Positions 51,509 to 60,733 of a stretch of 64,000 nucleotides of DNA are shown piece by piece. Every line of letters begins with the position of its first letter. Position 1 is the first letter of the stretch. Source of the DNA: Ferdinandcohnia sp036965165 (GTDB taxonomy: Bacteria > Bacillota > Bacilli > Bacillales > Bacillaceae_L). A program made the translations under genes and the position numbers. The stretch spans positions 1 through 64,000 of the forward strand of contig NZ_JBALOX010000013.1 of assembly GCF_036965165.1 (NCBI RefSeq), written 5' to 3'. Below the pieces are notes generated by a model. The model did not search any database and was not told the origin of the DNA. It saw only the letters and a program-made list of their open reading frames with translations.

Positions 51509-52250
51509 ACGTTTCGTTCCCCCTTACAAGTTTACTCATGAATATATAGTTTAAATCCCGGTTTCCTTCTAATTTATAAAGCTCCTCTAAATCACCATGA
51601 TAGACTAGCTCTCCCTTATGCATCATTGCAACGGAATCACAGAGCATAGAAACCTCTTCCATGATGTGGCTTGAGAAAATGATTGTCTTTCCATCACGTT
51701 TTAGTTGGTGAACAAGCTGTCTGAACACATTTGAAGATGTAATATCTAAACCTGTCGTTGGTTCATCAAATAGAATAATCTCTGGATTATGAATCAATGT
51801 CCGAGCAATCGCTACCTTTTGTCTCATCCCTTTTGAGAACCCGCCGACCTTTCGGTTGAGGTAATCTCTCATTCCAAACATCCGCGCTAATTCATCAATT
51901 CTAACTTTTGTTTCATGCTTGCTTAATCCATAAAGGGCTGCAAAATATTCAAGATTCTCACGGGCAGTAAGGCGATCATATAATCCAGTTTCCCCACCGA
52001 ATAAAACTCCGATTCTCTTTTTCACCTCTTCTGGATTTTTTTGCGTATCATAACCAGCCACCTTTACATTACCATCAGTTGGAGTTAAGAGGGTTGCAAT
52101 TGTTCGAAGGAGAGTTGTTTTTCCCGCTCCATTTTCGCCTAACAATCCAAACACTTGCCCTTTTTCAACTGTAAATCTCACATGCTTTAATGCCGTAATA
52201 GAAGTCTTTTTATCTTTGAATCTTTTTGTCACTTCATTGATTTCAATCAT
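51498..52250 (-). CDS. natA: ABC transporter ATP-binding protein (NatA-like)
   Basis: A 250-residue ATPase. Walker A GENGAGKTTLLR, Q-loop region VLFGGETGLYDRLTARENLEYF, signature FSKGMRQKV, Walker B IILFDEPTTGLD and switch His in IFSSHIM are all present. It energises the NatB permease for sodium export. ATG 52250 follows GAGGTGG. Direct repeats of a LytTR type lie 68-97 bases upstream, in the region shared with natR. Confidence 0.9.
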   Translation of the reverse strand: MIEINEVTKRFKDKKTSITALKHVRFTVEKGQVFGLLGENGAGKTTLLRTIATLLTPTDGNVKVAGYDTQKNPEEVKKRIGVLFGGETGLYDRLTARENLEYFAALYGLSKHETKVRIDELARMFGMRDYLNRKVGGFSKGMRQKVAIARTLIHNPEIILFDEPTTGLDITSSNVFRQLVHQLKRDGKTIIFSSHIMEEVSMLCDSVAMMHKGELVYHGDLEELYKLEGNRDLNYIFMSKLVRGNETYAS

Positions 52251-52317
52251 TTTTTTCCACCTCGTCTTGTTCTTATGTCTATATCATAGCCATACCAATC
52301 TGGAAAATCTCTAGATA

Positions 52318-52347
52318 TGTCGCGAATATGCCTTTTTTTGTCGCGAA
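52318..52347. promoter_or_regulatory. Direct repeats, probable NatR binding site
   Basis: TGTCGCGAA occurs at 52318-52326 and again at 52339-52347, exactly 21 bases apart, two helical turns. LytTR proteins bind such tandem direct repeats. They lie between the divergent natA and natR genes. Confidence 0.65.
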
Positions 52348-52433
52348 ATGGTCAATTTCACCTGTAAAGATGGTAAAATATAAAGATACTATATTGGGAA
52401 ATTTAGTTAATACGTTGTGAGGTCGATTGTCAT

Positions 52434-53132
52434 ATGAAGGTTGGTCTTGTAGATGACCGTTTGATTGATTTGGATAAGTTAAAAGCAATTGTAGGTAGCA
52501 TTCCGGATGTTGAAATTATCTTCTCTACCCTGTCTGCTGAGGAAGCCTATGAACATATAAAAAAAGAAGAAATTGATTTGTTAGTTGCTGACATCGAGAT
52601 GCCAAGTTTATCAGGATATGAACTTGCTGATATTATTCACACGCATGCGCTCAATATTTCCGTGATTTTTGTAACAGGAAGCAGCGGTTATGCCGTCCAT
52701 GCCTTTGAGTTAAATGTCCACGACTATATTATGAAGCCTTATCCAAAGGAACGATTGATAAAATCAATTGAGCGATTATTGGAAAAAACAAAGTCAGCCG
52801 AAATTCACGGCAGACTGTATTTAAGGCAAAAAAACGAAATACATATTCTTCAGAAAAAGGACATTATTTTTATCGAACGTTCAGGACGGTCTACGACTAT
52901 TTATACAAAAACAGGGCCGATAAAAACCTACCAAACTCTTAATGAATTAGAGGGCGAATTACGAGAACGGGACTTTATACGGTCACATCGGTCATTTATC
53001 ATAAATATTCACTATGTAAAAAACTTTTCGCTCTATGCGAAAAATTCATATATTGTCACGTTTGAAGGCATCGAAGAGCAAGCAATGATTACAAAAGAAA
53101 AAGTGGACTTCTTACAACAAAATTATTATTAA
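52434..53132 (+). CDS. natR: LytTR-type response regulator (NatR-like)
   Basis: A 232-residue regulator. The receiver part has VGLVDDRLIDLDKL, the phospho-acceptor Asp in DLLVADIEMPSLSG, and Lys in YIMKPYPKERL; residues 130-232 are a LytTR DNA-binding domain with IIFIERSGRSTTIYTKTG and FIRSHRSFIINIHYV. B. subtilis NatR is of the same type and length. ATG 52434 lies after GTGAGGTC. The kinase gene follows after 9 bases. Confidence 0.88.
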   Translation: MKVGLVDDRLIDLDKLKAIVGSIPDVEIIFSTLSAEEAYEHIKKEEIDLLVADIEMPSLSGYELADIIHTHALNISVIFVTGSSGYAVHAFELNVHDYIMKPYPKERLIKSIERLLEKTKSAEIHGRLYLRQKNEIHILQKKDIIFIERSGRSTTIYTKTGPIKTYQTLNELEGELRERDFIRSHRSFIINIHYVKNFSLYAKNSYIVTFEGIEEQAMITKEKVDFLQQNYY

Positions 53133-53141
53133 GGTGGCTTA

Positions 53142-53900
53142 ATGTTCAACATGTTATATTGGGGTATCATTACAATCTTAGGAGTTTTATGCCTTATTTT
53201 ACTTTTTTCGCGATTTTCTCTTTCCAAAAAAATGAAAACCTTATTAGAAAATGCGAAACATTTTGACGAGCAGCGTGCTCAATTTAATGAAACTTTCCGG
53301 GTTGTTCGAAGCGAACGTCATGACTTTTTAAAGCACGTATCAGCGATTCATTTTATGCTTGAAAATAAACAGAACGAGGAAGCCAAACACTATTTAGATG
53401 AATTGGTTGAAGGCTATAAAGAAACTAACCTTTCTATTAAAGGAGAACGCGGAGTGGTGGCAGGTATTCTTCACCAAATGTATCGTAAAGCAACTGCACT
53501 CGATATTGCGGTTGTGTATGATTTTGATGTACCTCTTTCGACTCTGCCGTTGTCAGATCAGCAAATCATTACACTGGTTGGGAATCTATTATCAAATAGT
53601 ATCGAAGCTTGTGAGGAATGGCAAAAAAAATATAACAAACAAGCCATTCTAACTCTGCAATTTTATAAGCGAAGTGGTTTATTTATTTTACAATGTAAAA
53701 ATAACTCGCTCCCAATCCCAGCGCAGGTGCTAGATCAATTGTTCATAAACTTCGGAAATACGACTAAAGGCGATGGTCATGAAGGCCTTGGTACAAGGCT
53801 CATTCAAGATGTCGTCAACGAGTCAAATGGATTTTTAGACTTTGTTCATAAAGACGAAGATTTTACGATTAAAATAAAGATACCTGCGATTAGATTATAA
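53142..53900 (+). CDS. natK: GHKL-type sensor kinase (NatK-like)
   Basis: A 252-residue kinase with a single N-terminal membrane helix (about 4-23), a short coiled coil, and the phosphorylated His in VRSERHDFLKHVSAI. The ATPase domain shows LVGNLLSNSIEACEEW and GHEGLGTRLIQDVV. It is shorter than B. subtilis NatK (about 319 residues), lacking most of the sensor part. The ATG follows AAGGTGG. It probably responds to ions or membrane potential and drives natAB through NatR. Confidence 0.82.
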   Translation: MFNMLYWGIITILGVLCLILLFSRFSLSKKMKTLLENAKHFDEQRAQFNETFRVVRSERHDFLKHVSAIHFMLENKQNEEAKHYLDELVEGYKETNLSIKGERGVVAGILHQMYRKATALDIAVVYDFDVPLSTLPLSDQQIITLVGNLLSNSIEACEEWQKKYNKQAILTLQFYKRSGLFILQCKNNSLPIPAQVLDQLFINFGNTTKGDGHEGLGTRLIQDVVNESNGFLDFVHKDEDFTIKIKIPAIRL

Positions 53901-53907
53901 TAAAGAA

Positions 53908-54020
53908 AAGTACAAGGCCCCCGCTCATCGGCGACAAGCATAAGACGAGCGCTGAAAGAAGCTGCCTTATACCTTATAGGCTTATGACCTCGAGCCGACG
54001 GCGCCTGGAACTAGACATAA
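53908..54020 (+). repeat. Class B interspersed element, copy 2
   Basis: Shares with copy 1 the order CCCC, GACAAGCATAAGAC, a variable middle, CTCGAGCC and GGCGCCTGGAACTAGACATA. It again lies between a plus-strand stop codon (natK, 8 bases before) and the terminator. Confidence 0.8.
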
Positions 54021-54062
54021 AAAAGGAGAAATCAATCCAAATGGACGATTTCTCCTTTTTTT
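54021..54062. terminator. Terminator between natK and the DHA2 exporter gene
   Basis: AAAAAAGGAGAAATC/GATTTCTCCTTTTTTT stem, usable in both directions. Confidence 0.9.
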
Positions 54063-55554
54063 AACCTTTGGCTAATGTTGGTTTGACACCACGTTGTTTT
54101 CCGGTAATATCCTCTTCCTGTTTTGCACGTTTCATAAAGAATGCAAGAATGAGGGCAAGGAAAATTAAGAAGGTTGAAACGAAAAATGTGAAATTAATTC
54201 CGTCTAACATCGCTTGTAATTGAATTTGAAAAGCTTGCGCCTCAGTAGGCTGCCCCTGAATATTCTTCAGTAAATTTGCTGTTGATGCCTCTTTTTTTAA
54301 GGACATAAGCGTAATTAATAATCCAGTTCCAATCGCTGCGGAAACCTGATTCAACGTATTGTTTACCGCTGTACCATGTGGATATAGATTCCTTGGCAGC
54401 TGGTTTAACCCATTTGTCGAAACTGGCATAAAAACCATAGACATACCAAACATTCTCACCGCATGCAAAACCACAAGATGCGTATAAGTGGTTTCAAAAG
54501 TTAATTGGCTGAAAAGATAGGTTGTCACAGTTGTGATGGCCAATCCTACAGTAGCTAAAATACGTCCGCCAAATTTATCAAATAATCGTCCATTAACAGG
54601 TGACATAATCGCATTTAAGATAGCTCCTGGTAAAAGCATTAGCCCTGTATCCATGGGTGAAATCCCTAGAATCATTTGAGCATAGATGGGTAAAAGTAAA
54701 AACCCTGAAAACATGGCCATGTTGACAGCCATCGTTATTACTGATGCTAATGTAAACATAGGATAGCGATAGACCCCAAAATTAAGCATTGGGATATCGA
54801 GCTTTGATTGACGCAAGATAAACCAAGTTAATGAGATTATTCCTATCACAATTGTTCCGTAGACTAAAGGACTTCCCCAGCCCAAATTGCCGGCAGAACT
54901 GAACCCATATAATAAACCACCAAATCCCAGACTTGATAAAACTAAAGAGAAAAAGTCGAGTCTTAGGAATACTTTTTCCTTTTTATCCTTCAGCATGATA
55001 AAGCCAAGGATAAAGATAACAGCTGCAATTGGAGTGATGAAGTGGAAGAGCATTCTCCAATCATAATGTTCAATAATCCAACCCGAAAGAGTGGGTCCAA
55101 TTGCTGGGGCAAACATGAGGATTAGTCCGAAAACCCCCATAGCGGTTCCCCTTTTTTCAACAGGAAAGCTCACTAACATAACATTCATTAAGAGCGGCAT
55201 CATGATCGCTGAGCCAGATGCTTGAATCATCCGCCCCGCAAGCAAAATGGAAAAGACATGAGCTGTACCCGAAAGAATTGTACCAATTGTGAACAGTCCC
55301 ATCGCTACTAAAAATAACCGGCGAACCGTATATTTTTCGATTAAAAAGGCTGTAGTGGGAATCAAGATTCCATTGACTAACATAAATCCAGTCGTTAACC
55401 ATTGAACTGTCGTTTCATCAACCTTTAATTCCGTCATAATAGAAGGTAATGCGATATTTAATAAAGTATTATTTAAAAATGAAATAAATGCTCCGACCAT
55501 CAAGACGGTAAGAATACCGTAATTGGGGCGGATATGTTTGTCAGAAAAATCCAT
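54061..55554 (-). CDS. DHA2 family multidrug exporter (MFS, EmrB/QacA type)
   Basis: A 497-residue, 14-helix proton-coupled exporter. Motifs are WLTTGFMLVNGILIP in helix 2, GRMIQASGSAIMMPLLM, and the drug-antiporter motif C GLILMFAPAIGPTLSGWI in helix 5. The short C-terminal tail is basic. Relatives include B. subtilis LmrB and YhcA; the substrate is unknown. It ends at the terminator shared with natK. It carries no linked regulator. Confidence 0.9.
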   Translation of the reverse strand: MDFSDKHIRPNYGILTVLMVGAFISFLNNTLLNIALPSIMTELKVDETTVQWLTTGFMLVNGILIPTTAFLIEKYTVRRLFLVAMGLFTIGTILSGTAHVFSILLAGRMIQASGSAIMMPLLMNVMLVSFPVEKRGTAMGVFGLILMFAPAIGPTLSGWIIEHYDWRMLFHFITPIAAVIFILGFIMLKDKKEKVFLRLDFFSLVLSSLGFGGLLYGFSSAGNLGWGSPLVYGTIVIGIISLTWFILRQSKLDIPMLNFGVYRYPMFTLASVITMAVNMAMFSGFLLLPIYAQMILGISPMDTGLMLLPGAILNAIMSPVNGRLFDKFGGRILATVGLAITTVTTYLFSQLTFETTYTHLVVLHAVRMFGMSMVFMPVSTNGLNQLPRNLYPHGTAVNNTLNQVSAAIGTGLLITLMSLKKEASTANLLKNIQGQPTEAQAFQIQLQAMLDGINFTFFVSTFLIFLALILAFFMKRAKQEEDITGKQRGVKPTLAKG

Positions 55555-55663
55555 TAATATACCCCCTCATTTGACGTTTTCGTTTAGTATTTTTTTCCAC
55601 TGTTTTATGTAGGCATAAGCTATCTTATATCATGGGTCTTTGGATTGCAATGAATTTGTATTC

Positions 55664-56593
55664 CTAAAACATACTGAGGTTATAGGTTTTTGACAAGAGT
55701 TCAAGTAGTCTTATTCCTGCGATACTATTTCCTTTATCATCTAAGGCTGGACCAAAAATACCGATTCCAAATTTACCAGGTACAGCCCCCATGATCCCTC
55801 CGGATACACCACTTTTTGCCGGAATGCCTATTTTAATTGCAAACTCCCCGGAGGCATTGTACATACCGCAGGTCACCATAAAGGTTTTACAAACTCGAGC
55901 TATATTCATTGGCATAATTTGTTTTCCGGTTTGTGGGTCAATTCCGTCTAATGCAAAAACGAGTCCAACCCTTGATAAATCAAGGCAATTCATTTCTATC
56001 GCACATTGTTTTGTATAAAGGTCGATTAGCTGCTCAACATCTCCTTCAATGATCTGATGCTGCTTTAAGAAATAACATAAGGCTCGGTTTAGATGGGCTG
56101 TTTCAAATTCGGAATGAGCAATTTCTTCATTATATTGAATCGTAGCATTGCCCGCCAATTCCCGAATAAATGTTAGCAATCTTTGAAACCGTTCTTCCAC
56201 TGAATTCCCTTTAATCATATGTGTCACTGCAAGTGCCCCCGCATTAATCATCGGATTCAATGGCTTCGATGGGGCAGTCGTTTCTAGCTTTGCGATTGAG
56301 TTAAACGGGTCTCCTGTAGGCTCCATTCCAACTCGCGCAAAGACATACTCTTTACTTCTATCCATTAAGACGAGAGCAAGTGTGATCACTTTGGATATAC
56401 TTTGTAAGGAGATTTTCTTTTCAATGTCACCAGCAGAATAGCAACGCCCATCAGGATAATTAATCGCAATAGACAGATCGTTCGGGTTTGCTTTTCCGAG
56501 TGCAGGTATATAATCTGCTACACGTCCTTGTTTCGTTATCTGGCGCGCAACACTAACCAAATCTTTTAATTCATCACTTGATTGACAAGGCAT
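55664..56593 (-). CDS. glsA: Glutaminase
   Basis: A 309-residue serine-dependent beta-lactamase-like enzyme hydrolysing glutamine to glutamate and ammonia. The nucleophile is the first Ser of SISK in KKISLQSISKVITLAL; Asn in NPMINAGALAV, Tyr in the DLYTKQCAIEM region, and the C-terminal KSGVSGGIMGAVPGKFGIGIFGPALD complete the site. Starts at 56605 (TTG), 56599 and 56593 are in frame; GGTGAT favours 56593, which gives the 309 residues of YlaM. Which B. subtilis paralogue (YbgJ or YlaM) it matches is judged from length only. Confidence 0.92.
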   Translation of the reverse strand: MPCQSSDELKDLVSVARQITKQGRVADYIPALGKANPNDLSIAINYPDGRCYSAGDIEKKISLQSISKVITLALVLMDRSKEYVFARVGMEPTGDPFNSIAKLETTAPSKPLNPMINAGALAVTHMIKGNSVEERFQRLLTFIRELAGNATIQYNEEIAHSEFETAHLNRALCYFLKQHQIIEGDVEQLIDLYTKQCAIEMNCLDLSRVGLVFALDGIDPQTGKQIMPMNIARVCKTFMVTCGMYNASGEFAIKIGIPAKSGVSGGIMGAVPGKFGIGIFGPALDDKGNSIAGIRLLELLSKTYNLSMF

Positions 56594-56728
56594 TTTCATC
56601 ACCAAGAGTAGTATTTACTAAACAGGTTTCTACTATGTTATAAGTAGGGTTAATTTCGTATTTGACTTTCTAAATGGGTTATAGCGTTTTAAATACATAC
56701 CTCTCAGGACGGATTGAGGGTTCTATCT

Positions 56729-56910
56729 TCATATAACTGGAAATCAGCGTCTTTCTGTACAGATTGGAACACCACCAACTACCTAATAACTGGAAAGTTG
56801 CGCCTCTCTAAACTGGCTGGAAAACCAGCAACTACCTAATAACTGGAAAACGATACCTCTCTAAGCTGTTAGAACACCATCGCTACCCAGTAACTTGGTA
56901 ATCAACTTCT
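56729..56910. repeat. 53-bp tandem repeat, locus 2, about four units
   Basis: TAACTGG recurs at 56734, 56787 and 56840 with a 53-base period, plus a diverged unit (CCCAGTAACTTGG) near 56886. The core ACTACCTAATAACTGGAA matches the locus 1 unit. The second half is more diverged here. It lies between the glutaminase start and the terminator of the dehydrogenase gene; the flanks hold nothing else recognisable. Confidence 0.85.
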
Positions 56911-56989
56911 CCACCAACCAGATTGAGGCATCATCATATACTAAAAACAGCAATCACTACTGGCACGCTTTCAACCACTCCTGATTTCT

Positions 56990-57028
56990 CCAATAAAAAA
57001 AGAGACAAGGCCACATCGGCTCGTCTCT
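56990..57028 (-). terminator. Rho-independent terminator after the GldA-like gene
   Basis: AGAGACGAGCC and GGCCTTGTCTCT pair on the minus strand and are followed by seven T. Confidence 0.85.
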
Positions 57029-58133
57029 ATAAAACGTATCTTTGTATATAATCCTCAAGTGTTTTGATTGCCTTAGCTACATCCAATGCCGTAATCGTCC
57101 CGATCGGCATAACATGGATCGATTCACCTTTGAGTGTTGATTTTTCAGCTACAAGTTTTATCTTTGCTTCATCAACAGCAGCAACACCAAGATCCTCAAG
57201 TGACACCGGTAATCCTAGCTTTTTGTAAAACGGAAGCAGCTCCTTAATCTCATCAAGCCTATCTTCTAAAACAAGCTGAACTAAAATACCATAGGCCACC
57301 TTCTCACCATGTAGAGCAGAATGAGTCTCTTCCAAAGCCGTCAACCCGTTATGGATTGAATGGGCTCCAGCGACTCTGCCGTAATGGTCACCAAAGCCGC
57401 CGACCATCCCGCCAAGGGCGATAATCGTTTCAGCAACCTTCGTAAAGTCATCTGTTAGAATTCTTTTTTTCGCAGATTCAATCGCTTCTTCAGCGTGCTT
57501 CACGATTAGTTTCTTACACTGTCTTGCAGAATAATGTGAAATTAATAATGGAACGGGTTTGTTTTCAATCCTAGCCATTTGCACATCTGCTTCATACCAT
57601 TTAGCGAGGGTATCACCAATTCCTGCGACAAGCATTTCGATCGGTGCATTCAATAAAATTCTTGGCTCAATCAAGACCAAACTCGCGTTATTCGGATAAA
57701 TATCGTAGCGAATGAACGTCCCATGTTCATCATAAATGACACTAATTGGGGTCCATGGTGCACAATTAGAACTAAGCGTTGGAATTAGCACGTAAGGTTT
57801 TTGGGAAAGATGGCTTGAAGCCTTGACTAAATCCAGAACCTTCCCGCCTCCAATACCTATGACAGCATCGAAAGATTTCTTATTAATAAATGATGAAAGG
57901 GAATCTATTTCAGTGATTGAGCACTCTCCATTATACGTATATTGTTCCGCTTGGATTTTATCAAATTTAGGTATATACCCCTTCGCTGCCTCCCAAGATT
58001 TTATCCCATGAACGAATAAAACCTTTTGATAAGAGCGAGCTGCAAGTTGTTCTTCAAGTTTGTCCAAAATACCTTCAGATACAATATATTCACTTGGGGC
58101 TGCATGAACTGAAAAGATATCCACTTTCACCAT
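57027..58133 (-). CDS. Iron-containing alcohol dehydrogenase family (GldA-like)
   Basis: A 368-residue NAD-dependent dehydrogenase. The cofactor loop is IGIGGGKVLD; metal ligands are Asp in GIGDTLAKWYEAD, His in GAHSIHNGLT and His in SALHGEKVAYG. The fold is that of glycerol dehydrogenase and E. coli HcxA (YbdH), a 2-oxoacid reductase. It is downstream of metQ by 18 bases, so it belongs to the S-box-controlled methionine unit, and a methionine-derived keto acid is a reasonable substrate; this is inference. The start is uncertain: ATG 58133 is too close to AAAGGAGGA, and GTG at 58130 or 58124 may be used. Confidence 0.8.
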   Translation of the reverse strand: MVKVDIFSVHAAPSEYIVSEGILDKLEEQLAARSYQKVLFVHGIKSWEAAKGYIPKFDKIQAEQYTYNGECSITEIDSLSSFINKKSFDAVIGIGGGKVLDLVKASSHLSQKPYVLIPTLSSNCAPWTPISVIYDEHGTFIRYDIYPNNASLVLIEPRILLNAPIEMLVAGIGDTLAKWYEADVQMARIENKPVPLLISHYSARQCKKLIVKHAEEAIESAKKRILTDDFTKVAETIIALGGMVGGFGDHYGRVAGAHSIHNGLTALEETHSALHGEKVAYGILVQLVLEDRLDEIKELLPFYKKLGLPVSLEDLGVAAVDEAKIKLVAEKSTLKGESIHVMPIGTITALDVAKAIKTLEDYIQRYVL

Positions 58134-58151
58134 TCCTCCTTTAGGAATTAT

Positions 58152-58991
58152 TTATTTTTTCATCCATTCTGGCTTACCGAAACCTTGGAATTCCTCATCG
58201 ATGATTTTCTCAAAGTCTTCAGATTCTACAACTGCTTTTAAATCCTTCGCAAGCTGTGAATCATTATCGTTTGCACTGATTGCTACTACATTTCGATATG
58301 AATCAGACATATCTTCAAGTGTAAGAGCATCTAATAAATTCATTTTTGCAGCTAACGCAAAATTTCCTGGAACAGCGGCTAAATCTGCACTATCAACAGA
58401 GCGTGGTAATTGACCAGCTTCAATTGGTTGGAATTTTAAATTCTTTTTATTTTCTTCAATGTCCTTTTCTGAAACAGTTAAAGGATCAGCATCTTTAGCG
58501 ATTGTAATAAGACCTGCATCGCGTAATGTATTTAATGCACGTGCGGCATTTGTTGGGTCATTTGGAAGTGTTACTGTAGCACCTTCTTTTACTTCATCGA
58601 TTGATTTAAAAACGTTTGAATAAAGACCCATTGGTGCTGTTGGAACATTAATTAAAGCTGTTAAATCCATGTTGTTTTCTTTTTCAAAGTTTTCTAGGTA
58701 AATCGTATGTTGGAATAAGTTTGCTTGAATATCTCCATTGTCTAATGCTTTATTTGGTTGAATATAATCACTAAATTCAACAATTTCAACTGTGTATCCT
58801 AATTTTTCAAGACCTGGTTTAAGTGCTTGTTTCGCCATGTCACTGTATGGACCGGCTGTTGCGCCAATTTTGATTTCTTTTGATTCCTCAGCAGAATCCT
58901 TACCTTCATCTCCATTACTTGCGCTATTTCCACAAGCTGCAATAACAAATGCTACTAATAGTAAAATAATACCTGTTGCCCACTTTTTCAT
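58152..58991 (-). CDS. metQ: Methionine-binding lipoprotein
   Basis: A 279-residue binding protein. The lipoprotein signal ends in FVIAACGN with the modified Cys at residue 20. The NlpA fold shows IKIGATAGPYSDMAKQ, FSDYIQPNKALDNGDIQANLFQHTIYLENF, and VPGNFALAA. It delivers methionine to MetNI from outside the membrane. It follows metI closely on the same strand. AAGAAGGAAGAAAAA serves as ribosome binding site. Confidence 0.94.
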   Translation of the reverse strand: MKKWATGIILLLVAFVIAACGNSASNGDEGKDSAEESKEIKIGATAGPYSDMAKQALKPGLEKLGYTVEIVEFSDYIQPNKALDNGDIQANLFQHTIYLENFEKENNMDLTALINVPTAPMGLYSNVFKSIDEVKEGATVTLPNDPTNAARALNTLRDAGLITIAKDADPLTVSEKDIEENKKNLKFQPIEAGQLPRSVDSADLAAVPGNFALAAKMNLLDALTLEDMSDSYRNVVAISANDNDSQLAKDLKAVVESEDFEKIIDEEFQGFGKPEWMKK

Positions 58992-59024
58992 TTTTTCTTC
59001 CTTCTTTCTCTTTTTTTATAAAAT

Positions 59025-59696
59025 TTATCTTTTATCTACAACTTTGGCGATGTAGTCGCCAAGAAGTTGGATAACTTGAACTAAAATAATTAAGATTATG
59101 ACGGTTGCAAACATGATGGTGTTGTCATAGCGATAATACCCAAATCGGATTGCTAAATCCCCGATTCCACCACCACCGACAGTTCCAGCCATGGCTGAAA
59201 ATCCTATTAAGCTTATCAGCGTTAAGGTTACACCAGAAATGATTCCTGACCTTGCTTCAAGAAGCAGCACATCTTTTATAATCATCCAAGGCGTTGCACC
59301 CGCCGCAATTGCAGCTTCGATTACTCCTCTGTCAATTTCTCGCAGGGCAGTTTCCACAATTCTTGCAAAAAATGGAATCGCTGCTACCGACAGTGAAACA
59401 GATGCAGCCGTCGGCCCAATTGTTGTTCCCACGATCAAATTCGTGATTGGAATTAAGGCGACGAGCAAGATAATAAATGGAATCGAACGAATTAAGTTCA
59501 CGACAAAGCCTAGAATATTCTGGGCAGCCTTGTTTTCTAGAAATAATCCTTTATCTGTTACATATAGAAGAATTCCAACTGGAAGCCCAATTACCACTGC
59601 AATTAGTAATGATATGGCAATCATATAGATTGTTTGGAAAAACGCAGTATTAATATCAGGGAGAAGCTCTACAAGATGATTAAAATCAATTCCCAT
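59025..59696 (-). CDS. metI: Methionine ABC transporter permease
   Basis: A 223-residue protein with five helices. The permease loop EAAIAAGATPWMIIKDVLLLEARSGIISG, with the conserved EAA and Gly, faces the ATPase. ATG 59696 follows GGAGGTGATAC; a GTG one codon earlier is possible. It overlaps the metN end by 11 bases. Confidence 0.95.
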   Translation of the reverse strand: MGIDFNHLVELLPDINTAFFQTIYMIAISLLIAVVIGLPVGILLYVTDKGLFLENKAAQNILGFVVNLIRSIPFIILLVALIPITNLIVGTTIGPTAASVSLSVAAIPFFARIVETALREIDRGVIEAAIAAGATPWMIIKDVLLLEARSGIISGVTLTLISLIGFSAMAGTVGGGGIGDLAIRFGYYRYDNTIMFATVIILIILVQVIQLLGDYIAKVVDKR

Positions 59697-60699
59697 CACG
59701 TATCACCTCCACTTGTGCAGCACGTTCTTCAATATATTTCAGTGCCGATTTAATTTCTCCCTTATCCCCTCTTAATTCCATGATAAAAATCCCGAGCGGT
59801 GTTTCTCCAATGTATTCAATCGATCCATGCAGGAAATTGCCCTTTACTTTAAAGGTTTGAAGCATATCTGAGATAACACCTTCACCGGCAACAAACCCTT
59901 TAAAGGTAACTTTCACAATTGGTCCAACACATGCTTCAAGAATAGCTTCCGGGATATCGAATGAAACAACACTTTTAATAAATTCCTTTGTTAACTCAGC
60001 ATTTGGGCTCGCAAATACGTCATATACTGAACCATCTTCAATGACTTTTCCGTCTTGCATAATCGCCATGCGGTTGCATATTTCCTTCACCACATCCATT
60101 TCATGTGTAATGAGCACGATTGTAATCCCCAGTTCTTGATTAATCTTTTTTAAGAGTTTTAAGATTGATTTTGTTGTTGTAGGGTCTAATGCTGAAGTTG
60201 CTTCATCACAAAGCAATACCTTTGGGTCATTCGCAAGTGCTCTTGCAATCCCAACCCTTTGTTTTTGACCACCACTTAGCTGGGAAGGATAGACGTCCTT
60301 TTTATCCAAAAGCCCTACCATATCAAGTAAATCTTCAACTCGTTTTTGGATTTGATTTTTTGGTAGATTAGCGGCCTTTAAGGAAAACGCAATATTTTCA
60401 AATACTGTTTTTTGACTAATTAAATAGAAGTGTTGAAAAATCATTCCGATTTTCAACCGTGCTTTACGCAGCTCACCACTTTTTAAGGAGGTTAGATCAA
60501 CTCCATCAACTGTGATGCTTCCGGATGTTGGTCGTTCAAGTAGGTTGATACAGCGCAGCAGTGAGCTTTTCCCTGCACCTGAATATCCGACAATGCCAAA
60601 GATTTCTCCTGCTTCTATTTGTAGGGAGACATTGTCAACACCTGTGACAGTCCCATTTTTTGTTTTATATATCTTTGAAAGATTCCGAATCTCTATCAT
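59686..60699 (-). CDS. metN: Methionine ABC transporter ATP-binding protein
   Basis: A 337-residue ATPase. Walker A GYSGAGKSSLLR, signature QLSGGQKQRV, Walker B VLLCDEATSALD and switch His in VLITHEMD are present; the last 75 residues form the NIL domain that binds methionine and causes trans-inhibition. ATG 60699 follows GAGGT. The first gene of metN-metI-metQ-dehydrogenase, preceded by a class A element and an S-box. Confidence 0.95.
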   Translation of the reverse strand: MIEIRNLSKIYKTKNGTVTGVDNVSLQIEAGEIFGIVGYSGAGKSSLLRCINLLERPTSGSITVDGVDLTSLKSGELRKARLKIGMIFQHFYLISQKTVFENIAFSLKAANLPKNQIQKRVEDLLDMVGLLDKKDVYPSQLSGGQKQRVGIARALANDPKVLLCDEATSALDPTTTKSILKLLKKINQELGITIVLITHEMDVVKEICNRMAIMQDGKVIEDGSVYDVFASPNAELTKEFIKSVVSFDIPEAILEACVGPIVKVTFKGFVAGEGVISDMLQTFKVKGNFLHGSIEYIGETPLGIFIMELRGDKGEIKSALKYIEERAAQVEVIRDGN

Positions 60700-60733
60700 T
60701 TAAATACCTCATTTATTTGTCACGATTTTAATA

